This document shows positions 47,501 to 60,463 of a stretch of 64,000 nt of DNA, in pieces. The stretch is taken from positions 36,337,001-36,401,000 of the forward strand of contig OX419755.1 in NCBI GenBank assembly GCA_948567375.1, read 5' to 3'. The DNA comes from Lunularia cruciata. Its lineage: Eukaryota; Streptophyta; Marchantiopsida; Lunulariales; Lunulariaceae. Numbering within the stretch: position 1 is the first letter of the stretch; each line of letters begins with the position of its first letter. Made by a program: the position numbers and the translations under genes. The notes under the pieces are model-generated. The model ran no database searches and had not been told where the DNA came from. It saw only the letters and a program-made list of their open reading frames with translations.

Positions 47501-49315
47501 GAGCAAAAGATCACGAAATAGAGAGCGATTTCTGAGGCCCACATTGACGTGAGATACCCACGTCCCAAGCTTGCAATGGAAATTATTCCCGTATACAACA
47601 TGTCACAACCCTACAGTTAGTGCCGAATGCCCTGTGTCGAGAAACGTAAATTCAAATACTATCCAGGTTCCGATAACGAGTAAATCTATGTGGCGGACAG
47701 TTTCGTTTTCCTGTTCTTCCTTTTTGCTGGGAGCACTTACACAGATCTACAGTTACTGTACAGTCTAGGTCGCTACTTCCTTTTCCCAGGTGAAGTAGCC
47801 GTAGTGCGAGCAGGGTAAGGGCCAGTGCAGGACAAGAGTAATGTTCTGGCCAGAATGGAAGTAGTAGTAAATTTGTCCGCCAGATAAGATCTCTGCACGA
47901 AGATTGCGCGGGCAGCTGCGGACGCATGAATGCCTGCTTCGGCAATGACTCTGAGAGAGAAGCTCTCAGCTCTTCTGTGGTATGGGGCCCTGGTCCAGGA
48001 GGCGTTGTGGTGGAGTGGAGCTGCATAGTGTCGGTCCAGAGAGAGACACTTGAGAGAATCGCCATCACGTAACGAAGGCATCACTATTCTCTCAAAACAT
48101 CACGAGCTGCAAGCATAAAACTGGGTTCAGATTGTTTAGGAGTCGTGGGAGAAGTTCTGAAAGAAGTCAACTATGGGGTACACCTGAGCAGTACAGCTTA
48201 ATGAGTACATCTGAGCACCTGAGCTAAAACTTAAACGACATTGGCAAACATTTTAGTCCGGTTGTGAGAATGGAGAAACAAAGGAACATGAGTAATAATT
48301 ATTTTTCTATAGAAGTCAGAGTTAGTTTCGTGGTCAGCTTTGACATTCCTGAGTTGTAGTACCATAGGATGTAGTTTCCTCTCACCTGGCAGTACTTTTG
48401 ATGATTGATGATTGACATCAACTCATGAGTGGCTCACCAGTGTCACGTCTGATTCATTTGACACTCGGGCCACTGTGGATCGTAATCCAGTGGTGGTGCT
48501 CACTGCTTCCATTCCGCATATGAGGTCAAAATACATGGATGACAAACTGCAGACAAGATTGAATCTGCGCTAGTGAAGAAAGAAGTCTAATCTACAGGGT
48601 CAAAATATAGACCTCCTGCCCCGCACTGGAGCCTAATCGGGATCAGATGAAACTCACTGGCAGTCCTTCCGGCCGGTCCCAATTTGACTAATGCCGAACC
48701 CCTTCAGTTACCAGAAACAATAATTCCAGCACTTTTGGAATGAAGCCTTAGTGGATGCATATGGTCCAATCAGGAAGCCCTGCGTACTGCATTTAATGGG
48801 ATATCAAGAGCCCTAGTGAAACCTTCGTACGTTTTAGCCTGTACGGTGTAGTCCGGTGCCTTAGTGAACTCCAGCTCAACTGCTCATAGTGATCAGTAGC
48901 ATTGCACCCTTCAACCAGATGGTCCGGAATGTAATTCTTACCACGATTGGGAACTCCGTCACAGTTTGGCTGGCATCCTCGTGTGCCACTTGATTTCTAG
49001 ATTCGTTAGCTTGAAGGTCCTGAAACATTTTCAATTGTAACCAGTGACCAAGTCGATCCTCGAGTGATGAACATCTGATGCAATATATGCACCCATTGTA
49101 TGGTTTGGAATTTCTGTCTGAAAGGATTCGCGTACTAAATGGATTACTGTTCCTCTTTGTATTGGCACATGCCGTCGTTTATCGCCAGTGGATGGAGGAA
49201 TTTTTCCTCTTTTGAAACGTAGCTACATCGGTATTCTTCTGTAACCAATCCTAGGACTTCAAGACGCTCCACTGATCTTCAATATTTGGTAACAATTCAA
49301 TAAGTTGTCCCTCTG

Positions 49316-49341
49316 GTTCCGCGATTGGTGTATCGCGGAAC
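49316..49341. repeat. Perfect GC-rich hairpin in unique DNA
   Basis: GTTCCGCGAT (49316-49325) and ATCGCGGAAC (49332-49341) are exact inverted copies around the 6-nt loop TGGTGT. No coding context is seen. Confidence 0.8.
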
Positions 49342-52099
49342 ACTCTTACTTTGTCTGTTTAACTCAGGTTTTGAGATAGGCAGAGTAAGCAGAATTTAGA
49401 TTAGAACTACTCAAATGTTTACTCACTCGTATCCTTTAACCCTAGTGCGGGAGGGATGGTAATGGGCTTCATAATTTTCTAGGTAGTGTGCGTAATTTAT
49501 AAGTGAAGGGCAAGTGGTCAGACAATGAGTGTGTATATCAGATTCCAGTACTTGGTGGATCATGGCCTTTTGAAAGCAATAATTCATCCGGCATTCATCT
49601 AGATTTAAGGCCACAATTTTTATCTGCTACGATTGAAGGATATCAAAAGGATGCATGTGCAGATAGTGTATTGTACAAACTGACTCGAAATATACTATCT
49701 TGGGAATACCGTTAATCAAGTCACCGAAAACGTACTCAAGTGTAAGACCAAAAATTTCTTGACCTCCAAGTAGGATTACCAAGGATTATCTCGAATTGTT
49801 GACCATACGTATGTATTCGTGGTTCCATGCAGTTGGTGCTCCTGCCAAGCGTGAGGAATATATTTTCTTGCAAATGTTGGTCACTCTGCTGAACATGCCC
49901 ATCCGATTCAGTTCAGGCATAGCGTTGTATCCTACTACGACCACTGCAGATAAAAGCAACAGATACACGAAAAGAGTGTCGCAATTTCATCTATTCTTTG
50001 GAGCTACACTTTCGTCCAGTCCGTCCTGACTCGGGAGTCACAAAGAATTCTAGAACATTCCCTCGCATTCATCACATCTTAAGCACAGAGTTAGGACCCA
50101 AAGCAATGCTCATCTTTAAGCTAACGAAAAAGTTCTGAAACCTCGATTATCGAGAATTGCACTTTGAGTAATCATCAACTTATCAAACAAGTCGTGCAAC
50201 TTTTTCTTTCCATGCTGTCAAGTGATTGGTCAAGCACAGACAAAACATCCGCCCACTTCTCGAGGCAACTTAAAAAACCGTGCTACTGTGATTCCATCTT
50301 CCCACAATCCTAGAAGAGGCACTTGCAGCTGCGTTCATCCTCAAATCCCAAGTCCATATCAAAATACTGTAGAATCTTCTTCTCCCCTCTCTCTACCCTC
50401 AACGAACAGTACAGACTTTTACACATTATTTTGACTGTGCAACACACAACTGCTCTCTCTTCGAGGCCTTAACTTGAGAGATGTGCCTGCTGTAGCCCAC
50501 TTTTTTGAGAGCCGACGCAGAAGCTCCTGCGTGCTGTCTGTCGGAAACGTGCGTCCATTCATCAGGTGATCCGTCCCTGTCTCCCTAACTTGGCGTCCCA
50601 ACGCTAGTTTCCTCCTCACCTGCTGCCAGCTTTCATAACCTAGCAGAAAAATACCGGTATTTTCTGCAGAGTTGCATTTGAACCTTGCTACAGTACGGGT
50701 TCTGGCCAAGACCACTACCTGACCGCGTACATTTTGCTACTGTAGGTATTCAAGGCTTCCTAATGTAATTCCAAATCTTCGGAGGATGCTGTATTCAATG
50801 ACATGGTTAATCAACTTTTAATACTTTGTATTAAAAAGAGAATCACACATTTTCGTTTGCTAATTGTTTATATGGTTTAAATTAGTAACCAGTCAGTTGC
50901 GATCAGAATGCTACTCTATGCTACTCTATTCGGCGATGTCATACTGCAGTTTACATGAGGGAACATTCTGACGACTCCGAAATCAGCTTTAACGTTAAGT
51001 GGCAACGCGTACGGTTTCGCCGGAATATCAGCTGTTGGAGTCCATGTAGCAGCCTCTGAGTAGGAGAGCATCAAATTAGGCTTGTGAACTCTACAGAGCT
51101 CTCTGACCATCTAAGTCATAGATTTTTCCCTACTCTGTGCGATAAGCTTTGCAGGAAGAACCAAAACTTCTCAAGTACTGGACATAATTGTGACTGGAAC
51201 GAAAAGCTTAAAGTTCAATAACATGCTCTGAAATCCTGATAGGATCATCTATAAAATGTTGATAAGCTCAGCTGTTAGTTTTAGCTACCTGTACTCAACA
51301 AAATCCCATACTTCTCGTTATCACACGCGGTTGCCTTCTACTCAACAAATCAGGGATGAATATTTCCACATGAGTTTACGCGACCCTAAAGAAATTGAGC
51401 TGGACTTGAGATTTTTGAGATTTGGTCGGTGTAAGACTAGATTCAATCATATCGACCAATACCCATAATTAAAGACACCAGGACACACGTATGATACGGT
51501 AGTTAGACTGGAAAATAGTATTAGCAGGACTGTACACATACTACGGCATACATATTACGCCCTTGCTGTAAGAATGCAAGTAAATATCCACATAATATTC
51601 CTTCGTAGAGGCGTTAGAGTATGCATTAGAGGTTCTATCCTGAAAATCTTCCCACTTGCCTACTGCATTGCAACAAAATTGGCAGTTACTCTTTGACGGA
51701 AGTTCGAATTCCAGGAAGGCCGTTCAATGTTCTTCACTTCATGAGTATGATCATAGGCACAGATACCTAAACACCGGAAGGCCGTGCTGCCTGTTGGCCT
51801 GGCCCTTTGTTTCGAGACGTCATCGTCAGAACATCACCTTTTGACTGAATTGACCCCTACTTATCTTGTCTTGTTCATTGCGCTCGGACGATCACACATT
51901 CTGCGAGGACACTAAACCCAAATAAGCTGCCTTTGTCAACTATCGTATCCACTTTTAATTCAAGGAATTGGATGAAGGACAGTTGCTACAACTCAGCTCA
52001 TATTTCAAAACTCGAGACTCCTCGATGATCTCAAAAGTGTTACAATCACGTCTAAGTTCCATACTGGCCTAGCTTGACCCGTCTGCTTGGGACTGAAGT

Positions 52100-52929
52100 T
52101 GTCCTGCCTGCATCAAATATCGTGAATGGCCTCTGAAATACTTCCGTCAAGGCAAAGCATGGATTGATATCGGGACGTGCTCGAAATGGTTTAATGAAGT
52201 ATTTTATCCCAAAGTGAGAAAGCGAAACCGGCCGCAGTTTTGCTTTTGCTGGACACCGCCCCAGGTCACTTTGAAGCATTTGAAAAGGATGATGTTAAGG
52301 TCGTTTTTTTTCCTCAGAACTGCACCAGCTGGAAACAACCATGTGATATGGCAATTATAGCTGTCCTAAAAAAGTGATACAGGTATTTGTATCGTAAAGA
52401 CGTCCTTAGTTTGAAGGAACTTGACCATGAGACGAAAGCTCATAAGAATAAGAATGAGCAAGCAGCTAGGCTTGCACGAGGAGTAGCAAGAGTGGTTTCC
52501 GGAAAACAAGCACATTTGCTGGATGCTGCACAATATGTGAAATTGGCCTGGGATTCTATCTCTACATTATCAATCAAAATTGCGGTCAAGAAAGCGAAAA
52601 TTATGACAATGGAAGATGCTGCCAACGAGGTTGATTTGATGGTTGAAATTATCCAAAATTTCACATCTTTGGACATTCAAATTGAAATTAGCAAATTGGA
52701 AAAATTCTTACACATCAATAACGAAAACAATGAAGAGTATTCACAAGCGGTTCTGGAAGATGTCGAAGAAGTGTTGAAGACGATAACTATCAAGGAAGTA
52801 ACAGGAGATAATGATGAGGAAAATAATGATCACAACCCTAACAATCTATCCGCAGAATGCTACGTCGATCTCCTCGGCTGCGAACAACTTTGCAAAAGTG
52901 TGCTTGAGATTGAAGGCCACTTGCTATGA
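52100..52929 (+). pseudogene. pogo/Tigger-like DDE transposase, C-terminal relic
   Basis: The reading begins CPACIKYREWPLKYF and continues AWIDIGTCSKWFNEVFYPKV. After a frameshift near 52230 it gives LLLLDTAPGHFEAFEKDD with the second catalytic Asp (52252-52254), then FFPQNCTSWKQPCDMAII with the third acidic residue. TGA at 52375-52377 interrupts it where Arg is expected. The frame then runs to 52929 (LYRKDVLSL, ARGVARV, HLLDAAQYVKLAWDS). This matches the end of the DDE_1 (jerky/Tigger/pogo) transposase family, which cuts and pastes DNA at TA sites. The DNA-binding half is missing. The tail from 52387 is an open frame of 180 codons, longer than drift alone would favour. Confidence 0.8.
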
Positions 52930-55900
52930 AGCTATGCCCAGGATGAAGCAGGAAACGAGTTTGATCTAAGGAACTCCTTTAAGTCCTTTAACTCAGACAA
53001 ATAACTATCAATGTTAAATGCAAAAGAATAGAATGCAAAGCTCCCGCCAAGTGACATTGCATGACATGTTTAATCACTAAAAGTTGGACCGAGAGACTAC
53101 TGTCCTCTATACGTAGATTCTCTCCAGTATAACACGTACCACGTAGGGCTACCTGTCAAGGCATCGAGATTCTCAATCGTCGTTAGTTTCCTCTTCAAAC
53201 TACCGCCCCGCTCCCCCTCACCCCCGGCCGGCCGTACATTGATTTTCAGCATGTCAAAGCCCCGTTTCTCTATGGATCTATACGCACACGGCTATAGAGA
53301 AAAGATGTAAAGACATGTAGTGTAGAGCCAAAAGAATTGAATGAGACATTCCTTAGTTGATGTGTACATTGTTCGCTCTTGAAAAATGTAGACATGAATA
53401 AAAATACAGTAACTTGGATCAATTTGATTTGTTTGAGGTGGTCATTAACTACCCAAAATAAATCATTGCTTTACATTTATGGTGTTTACTGTAAGATGTT
53501 TCGTTAAAACTATGTCGCTGATCCAATGCAAAAATTAATCGAGGGGGCTCTCAACAAAGTTTAAGTAAAACTTTGTTCAGGAGGTTACCAACATTTTCAC
53601 TATGATATTATTATCTTAAGAAATTTCAGGTTCTGACTGAAAATATTATATTGCTAAATTACCTACTTACCACTTATCATAAATTTTTTACTAGGGGTCA
53701 CTTTACGCAATATACCTTGCTTGAGGCTTTATGAAATTATTTGATGGAATCTAAAGGTACCAATAATAACATTTATAATATTTTTATTTCTTTATTTTTT
53801 AACTTATGGTATATTTTACATGGGTTTTTTATGTAGAGGAATGATCAAATTGGGAAATAAAAATTTTGGAGAATATTTTATAAATTTTCTGAACTCTTTT
53901 TAGATATTTCTATTGGCTTTTCTCAATTTTGTTCATGTATGTTTTTTTAGAATGAATTTATTTTACTTTTAAGGGATAAACTATAACGTTATCTCCTAAA
54001 TTCCTTCACAAAAATATACATATATAAATATATATCAATTTAGCAGTACATCAATAACTTAATAAAGCCTTCCAATCAGAATTTCAGGTGTCTAACTTTC
54101 GTTCATAAATAGGTTCTTACTGATCACTTGGATACCTGGATAGTCAGAACTATCATCGTATTTTATGGTTTTCTAGTAAAAGTGTTCATTTGTGTGTTAG
54201 TGATTACCTGAGATAATAACTTGAGTCACACTTCCACTTAATATATACTAGGTGTATCATCTTACTTTTAGAGTGTTGTAACACTGAAATGATCACTTTT
54301 GTGCTTTTTTTCTACTTATAATTATGTGGTTAATTATTTATGCAGTGTATATGTAAGACAAATAGAGAAATTTAATTAGTGAAAATTTAGGGGCTAGTGC
54401 TTTTGTTCCTCATCTTCGACTTTATTAATTTTGGTGATCATATAAATTTAGGTTCCACTGCCATTTCCAAGTCAACTTGCATTGCCCTAATCCGGTGCTT
54501 ACACATGCCATACATGTATTAATGTACAATAATTTCAAATTAAAATAAATTAAAATCAAATAATTTCTCAAAACTTTCTGCAATTCTTATAAAAAATTTC
54601 TCCTACTACTTCATCTTTGCCCAACCTAACAAAACTGATTTCAATAAAGTCACAAAAGTTTATAAATTCCCACTTTCGTCCTTGGGTTTTTCACCAAACA
54701 CCATCTACCGATACTATCAATCGAAAATGAGGTCTGGAGACGATGGCAATAGACAAACACCCGTGAATTGTTGAACCCTCAACCGAGTCTTGGAAGAATT
54801 CGTGGAAAGTTCCAATAATCTCAGGAATCCAAGCCTCCAAGGTTTTTAATTCATCAATCATTAATACAAGCATGGCATGGGTACCCAACTAGTACATATC
54901 AAGCTGTACTGATTGTAATGGGTAGAGGCTATGTAGGGGCCCGGTTTAGTTCCAAGAGCATATACTCTTTAGATTCTTTGTAGGTTTACCGGAAATTTTC
55001 ATAGCGTATCCCGTATCGTTAAAATGAAAAGTTCTTGCATGATGTTAATCGTGTGTTAACACCGAGAAATATCATATGATGGAGTAATGGTCAAACACAT
55101 AGTCACTGAAATTACCCAACAAGGCAGCACTAGTACAATCTCCTGCATCAACTACTCAATCGAGCTCCTAGTCGTTCCACTGATGCGTCTTGAGTGTTTT
55201 CCTGATCGTTTCTGGAATGCTTGACTTGTATGTGACCTGGGGTTTCCAATTTTCATAAAGAGATTCGCATACGGATACTGGATCGTTGTCGGTCAAGGGA
55301 GTACATTGACTTCGTAACTTCCCTGTAGTTTTCCGATAACGACTACGTAGAAGCCTTCTTTAGCAAGCAGTTTAGAGGTCTTGGAGCTTAGGTCCATTTT
55401 ACCCCGTATGTCTTTTCCTTGTGCGGGCTCGATAGGTTCTTCCCATCCTTCTTGTTATCCTACGGTCGCCTCTTTCTCTTCGTTTAGAGGTTGAGTATGC
55501 ATGTGACTCTAATCATCAATCTATACAACAGGTAGAATGATCTAATTCAACTTTCCCAATTCTCGACGGCATTTGACCGTAGTGGTACTTAATTCTTCGG
55601 TTCTTTTCACCTACCGCCTGTCACTGCTTCCTTTTCTTCACGAACGGAACGGTTTAGACAAGTATATACTGGAGGCACTCATTGTCTACTGATGGTACAG
55701 AAGCAAAAGGCTATATTATATGTATGCAACTGACTTTCCAGATCTCACATTTGTAGCGGACGCACACGGATCTGAGTGCTGGCGATTGTAAAGATTCTAA
55801 CAACTGCTGTGGTTAAACTTCGTCCAGTCAGTGGCACACTTGCATGTCTTTCAATTAGTTTTCAACAATGTACGCACAACGACACTCATTATCTGCAAAA

Positions 55901-58300
55901 TTGCAACAGGTTACATCAAATCAAATTCAGAATGTAGTCGTATACATGTGAGGAGACTGCATTAGGTAGTCCTCTGAGCTCTGCAAAGTGTACAAACAAC
56001 ACTTGTCAGTTTGACTGTATCTTCCGGTCTTCGATCGTATTTTGCAGATTGAAACTTGTCAGTATCATGATCTGATTTGCCGATTGTTCTTAGCACGCAT
56101 CCTCTACTTCATACCGTATAATGTAGGATCAGAAACGTTTTCTGGCCATGCAATCAACCCACGTTGTACTCAAGTAAGGATGATTCCACATTCATTAAAC
56201 AAACACGAATAATTATGGATTCCAACGCATCAGGCATTGCTCTCCTAGGAGTCAACATTTAATTGCCGATTTAGTGAGGTTAGCGCAAGAGGACTTACAG
56301 TTTTTCTGAATTTTTTAGGAATTTGTGTGGATATTTCATAAGTGGTTAAGTTTCAGCCATTATTGTCTACTTTAAGTGAAGCTTTGTAATAAATCAGTAG
56401 CTTACCAGTTATATTTTTATTAATATTTAGTTATTACCTCAAAATGGAGATTTTCTACAATATGAATATTTTTAAATATTTATGTAATTTTCCACAATAT
56501 TACTAACTAAAAATTCTTTTTTTGATAGAAATGAAGTTATTTGAAGAGCATGTTCTTAACTTTACCATATCATATTGTAGTATACTTTAGAGAGCATATA
56601 TCCACTCCTCTAAAGAGACCATTGGCCCAGCGCAATCCATACATAAGAGAACAACCATTCTAGATGATACTTTTTTGGATATCTCAATAGGAAGTAAACC
56701 TTATGACTTGCATAATTTGGATATTTTAGGTGTGATAGCGCAAATATCTCGTACCAATATTATTGAGACTTAAATTCATTCTCTTTTTTTCTCTCTCTTG
56801 TACGGTTGTACGGGGTCTTTCTACACTTTGTATTCATCCTTTATTTTATCGCCTTCTCTGCTTCTTTTTTTATTATTTTTTATTTCTATCTTTGGTTATC
56901 CGAAATCTATATTTTTAAATAGAGAATAAGCTAACCTTGGTAGACAATATCATGGAATTACTCTTATCTTTATGCTTCAATGGTGTTTTTGAATTCATTT
57001 CAATAGAGATTGATAGTCAAAGCGTTGGAATAATGTGTATGCACTTTCCGTTTCAGCTTCTAATAATGTGCATTAATATCACCCACAGCGTTTATGTTGT
57101 ATCGATCCAAAATAAGAATGAAATCAACTAATTACTGACACGAATGTAAGCATATTTTTGTTCATTCTTTCAGAAGGTGCACTAGAGTTTCCTTTGTCGG
57201 TAAAACTTATGAACATCCATATAGACGTCGGTGGGTAAACTTATAAACATCAATAAAGAATCGGTTATAGGAAGGGACGAGGAAAAAGCATACCTGAAAA
57301 TGTGTAAATATTAAATTGGGATATTCCTTCTCCCTCAAGAGAGGAAGGAAAACTCGTGCACATATCGTCACCTGCCTACTTGTCTTGTTCGAATTTATGA
57401 ACCCCGATACCAAGTAGAAAGAAAGGGTACTGACATGAATACGTATTCTGTACACCAGTCATACGATATTTATCCGCACAACAAAGTACGGCGACGAAAT
57501 CATCATATCCAGATGTCGTAAGTGATTGTACGTACATCTTTATATTCGTCCTTTCTCTTCTTCCTTTCCATTGTTGACCCTGCCTTTATTTTAACCGACA
57601 AATTGATTATGGGTTACATGTGACTGTAGTTGGTCCCCCAACCCACTTCATTACTCGTTTGTACCCGCGTAAGAAGTATCCAATACGATCATTCTTTCGT
57701 GTATTTTCACGTAAAAGCATTCGCTTTATATTCTTTCCATTTTGTCTTTTTCTTCCTTTCTTCTTGATCTTATGATGACTCTTACTTGATAACTTCACCA
57801 CGTTTGGCTCCCACTTCCAATTTTACCTTGGTTTGAGATATTCCCTTACCCTCCGGGTCAAAAAGGACTAAAGCGGTGAATCACTATACAAATAGTTATG
57901 GTTCGCTTCTTTTCAGATCATGTAGGATGAAAACTTTAATAAGATTATCGTATTCTTGTACTATACGGATAAACCTTAATTTCTTTTACTCCATCTCATT
58001 TTAGAGAGGAAGTGTTTGCACAAAAGAATTTTAGTCCAAATATAAATCGTAATGAAATGCATCCAACGAAGTAGGACACTTTCCATGGAATCATAATCTG
58101 TTTCACACCAAAATCCAAGATTCATGGAATCAAGGATGATTATATTTATATTTGGATTAAACTCATGAATTTATGGATTGAAGTCAATTTTGATTTTGTC
58201 ATAGGTAATCACTTCTCTTTCCGAATCCAGCTGGGACATTATACCTTATATGGATATCAGTTTATGGTGGCTACTGTAAGGAGGGCGAGAAAGTGAATGC
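52930..58300. other. AT-rich to mixed intergenic DNA
   Basis: No gene is recognised. 53.4-54.7 kb and 56.3-57.0 kb are very AT-rich; 54.9-56.3 kb has normal CpG content. A 65-codon minus frame at 54691-54888 has a protein-like composition but no family I can name. Confidence 0.5.
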
Positions 58301-59908
58301 AAGCATTTGATCATCATTGGATATTCATCCAAAGTGATATTTTCAGTATCTTCAATATAATTTCTCGTCTAATGTTATTTCATGTTCTTTGCTCAATTAG
58401 AAATCATATTTCCTTTTTGATCCCATTTGGCCTTACTTTCTATAGTATAGAAACACCTTTATTGTATTATTGTATTGCCACCGTTCTACTATTGGAGAGC
58501 TTTCACAATTGATATTAGCCAAGGACACATGGACAAGGGACTCCACTTGGGGCATCTCTTTGCCATAGTTCATTACATGGGTTTATGATAGGTGGCAATA
58601 GCTTGTCCGTTTTGCCTTTTCCCATCCATCTTGGACAACACTCATATTGTGGGTCCATTGGAAGATTTAGTCAATGTGGTGTATACTTTCACACTCCGCT
58701 TAAAGACCTTGGGTTTACAAGTCCAAACTTATAAATGCTTAAAGACCTTGGGTTTACAAGTCCAAACTTATAAATGCAAGGTCTAACTTTCCACCAGGAT
58801 TTTAGATCTTAGTAGGTGGTTCAAGAGTTTTGGACTCTCTATTGGGACATGAGGATCTTTGTATTTTGTTCATATTGGATAGTTTTGTATAGGCCATAGC
58901 CCATGGTCACCTCCTCCCAAGGTTGGAAAATACCCAGGTGTCTAATTCCATTCTAACTCAATGTTATCTCCCTAGGGCTTCATATTTGGCATAGACTTTC
59001 CCACCTATAAGGAATTATTGCCACATTTGCAGATATCTAGCAATCTATCTGCCATACTTTCTTCACTTTGTTAGGGCCATGCATGCTCCTACAACTATCA
59101 AATGGCTAGTATAGGTAAAAAATAGCTCTCCCCATAGTCATGGGCGGATGTGACCTCATAGGGTAAGAGGCCATAGCACCAACAACATATCCTGGAGCAT
59201 GGGCTCTAGTACTCCATTGTTTAGCAAATAGGTCTTTATATTCCAGTTGTCCTTTTTTCTTAGAACCTATCATAATATGGATTCATGCACTTATGCTTTC
59301 CAATCATATCTTTGATAGAGAGAATAGAATCATATATTTGATTGGTTTGAGACTTATTATTAGGACTTGCATGCCAATCATTCTCCAATTCTATTGACTT
59401 TGTATACCTAGACTTTAAGCTTAAGGTAGATCTCAATGAGTGTATGCACAAGCACACACATTTACTAGCATCCTCACTAATAGGCCTCTATTTGAGAGCT
59501 AGGATTCTTTCTTTTGATAAGAAAAGCTCTAGAGCCTTGCTCTAGGTTCTCTTTTGATTGATGACTTTTGGTTTACTTTTGAAAAGTTTAATATGACAAT
59601 ACAATTGAGGAGTGCAAGAAGTTCCCAAGCCACTTTCACACTACAAGCTACTTTGCATTACAACCCAAAGGACAATCACTTATCAAGAAGTATCATGTAG
59701 GCAATCCCAAGTAAGCATTGGTACAAATTGGAAAATTTGTAGCAATGGAGAACATAGTTCCAAAGATCACCAAGAGGAAGAGAGGCACTCCTTGGAAATC
59801 ACAAAGGCTACTATTGAGTGCAAAGGTGATTCAAGTGCACTCATTGGAATGAAATGCCAAGGATATTGGAGAATTAGAGGAACAAGAGGAGCAAGATTGT
59901 TTACCATA
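58301..59908. other. CpG-poor repeat DNA left of element B'
   Basis: CpG drops sharply at about 58.3 kb, marking the return to decayed repeat DNA. Short plus-strand frames occur but none could be assigned to a family. Confidence 0.45.
58698..58775 (+). repeat. Perfect tandem duplication of 39 bp
   Basis: 58698-58736 and 58737-58775 are identical, each starting GCTTAAAGACCTTGGG. The unit length is divisible by three, so the overlapping plus-strand frame is not disrupted. Confidence 0.9.
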
Positions 59909-60463
59909 TGTAATACCATTAGCGGGACATATCATCTAGAGGTGGAAATTAGCTTTGTAATATCTTGAGGGATGTTATATATGATGGTCAAAGTATATCA
60001 TATAGAGGTGTCATCAAAAGAGTACTTCCACTAATAGTGCAGAGGCCTAGATGGATGAATTAGGCTTCAAAAAATAAATAATTCCTTTCTTTGGAGAAAA
60101 GATTTTTCCATCTCTCCCCTATTTGTCTCATCAAGAGCTTTCCAATTGTACCTCACCCATGCTGATTTGAGCTTCCTATAGGAAGGTTCCCTAGAGATTC
60201 TCTATAGTCAAACTTTTTTTACCAACCAAATAAAACAAGAATCAACATGTCAACAATCCATACAACTAATCTAAGGGTGGAACTCACTAACATATCACCA
60301 ATCCATGTATCTAATCCAAGGGTGGAGTTCCCTTTTAGTAGATCCTTTTTGTTATATAATAAAGATAAGGTGCTCCTTTGGAGCATCGAGTATTGAGGGA
60401 TGAAGCCTTTTGTTTCTTCCATTGTGTTTCTCTTGGGGTTTCTCCTATCCTTTGAATATTATA
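59909..60463 (+). mobile_element. 5' LTR of element B'
   Basis: It begins TGTAATACCATTAGC and ends TTTGAATATTATA, where the last bases should be CA. A TATATAAT box lies at about 60353. The primer-binding site that follows (TGGTTTCAAAGTAGG from about 60465) is a mutated form of the iMet site of B. Confidence 0.88.

Larger units (their letters stand above)
41489..52099. other. 3' flank of the TCP gene and unique intergenic DNA
   Basis: No further gene is recognised. The first part should be the 3' UTR. A perfect hairpin follows the stop codon (listed separately), and AATAAA at 42100-42105 (in GAAATAAATT) is a possible poly(A) signal. The remainder has normal CpG content, short open frames only (under about 140 codons) and no known domain or RNA gene. 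Confidence 0.5.

Noticed and set aside
54691-54888. A 65-codon minus-strand frame with protein-like composition
   Set aside because: No recognisable family, no extension in either direction and no supporting signals; not called as a gene.
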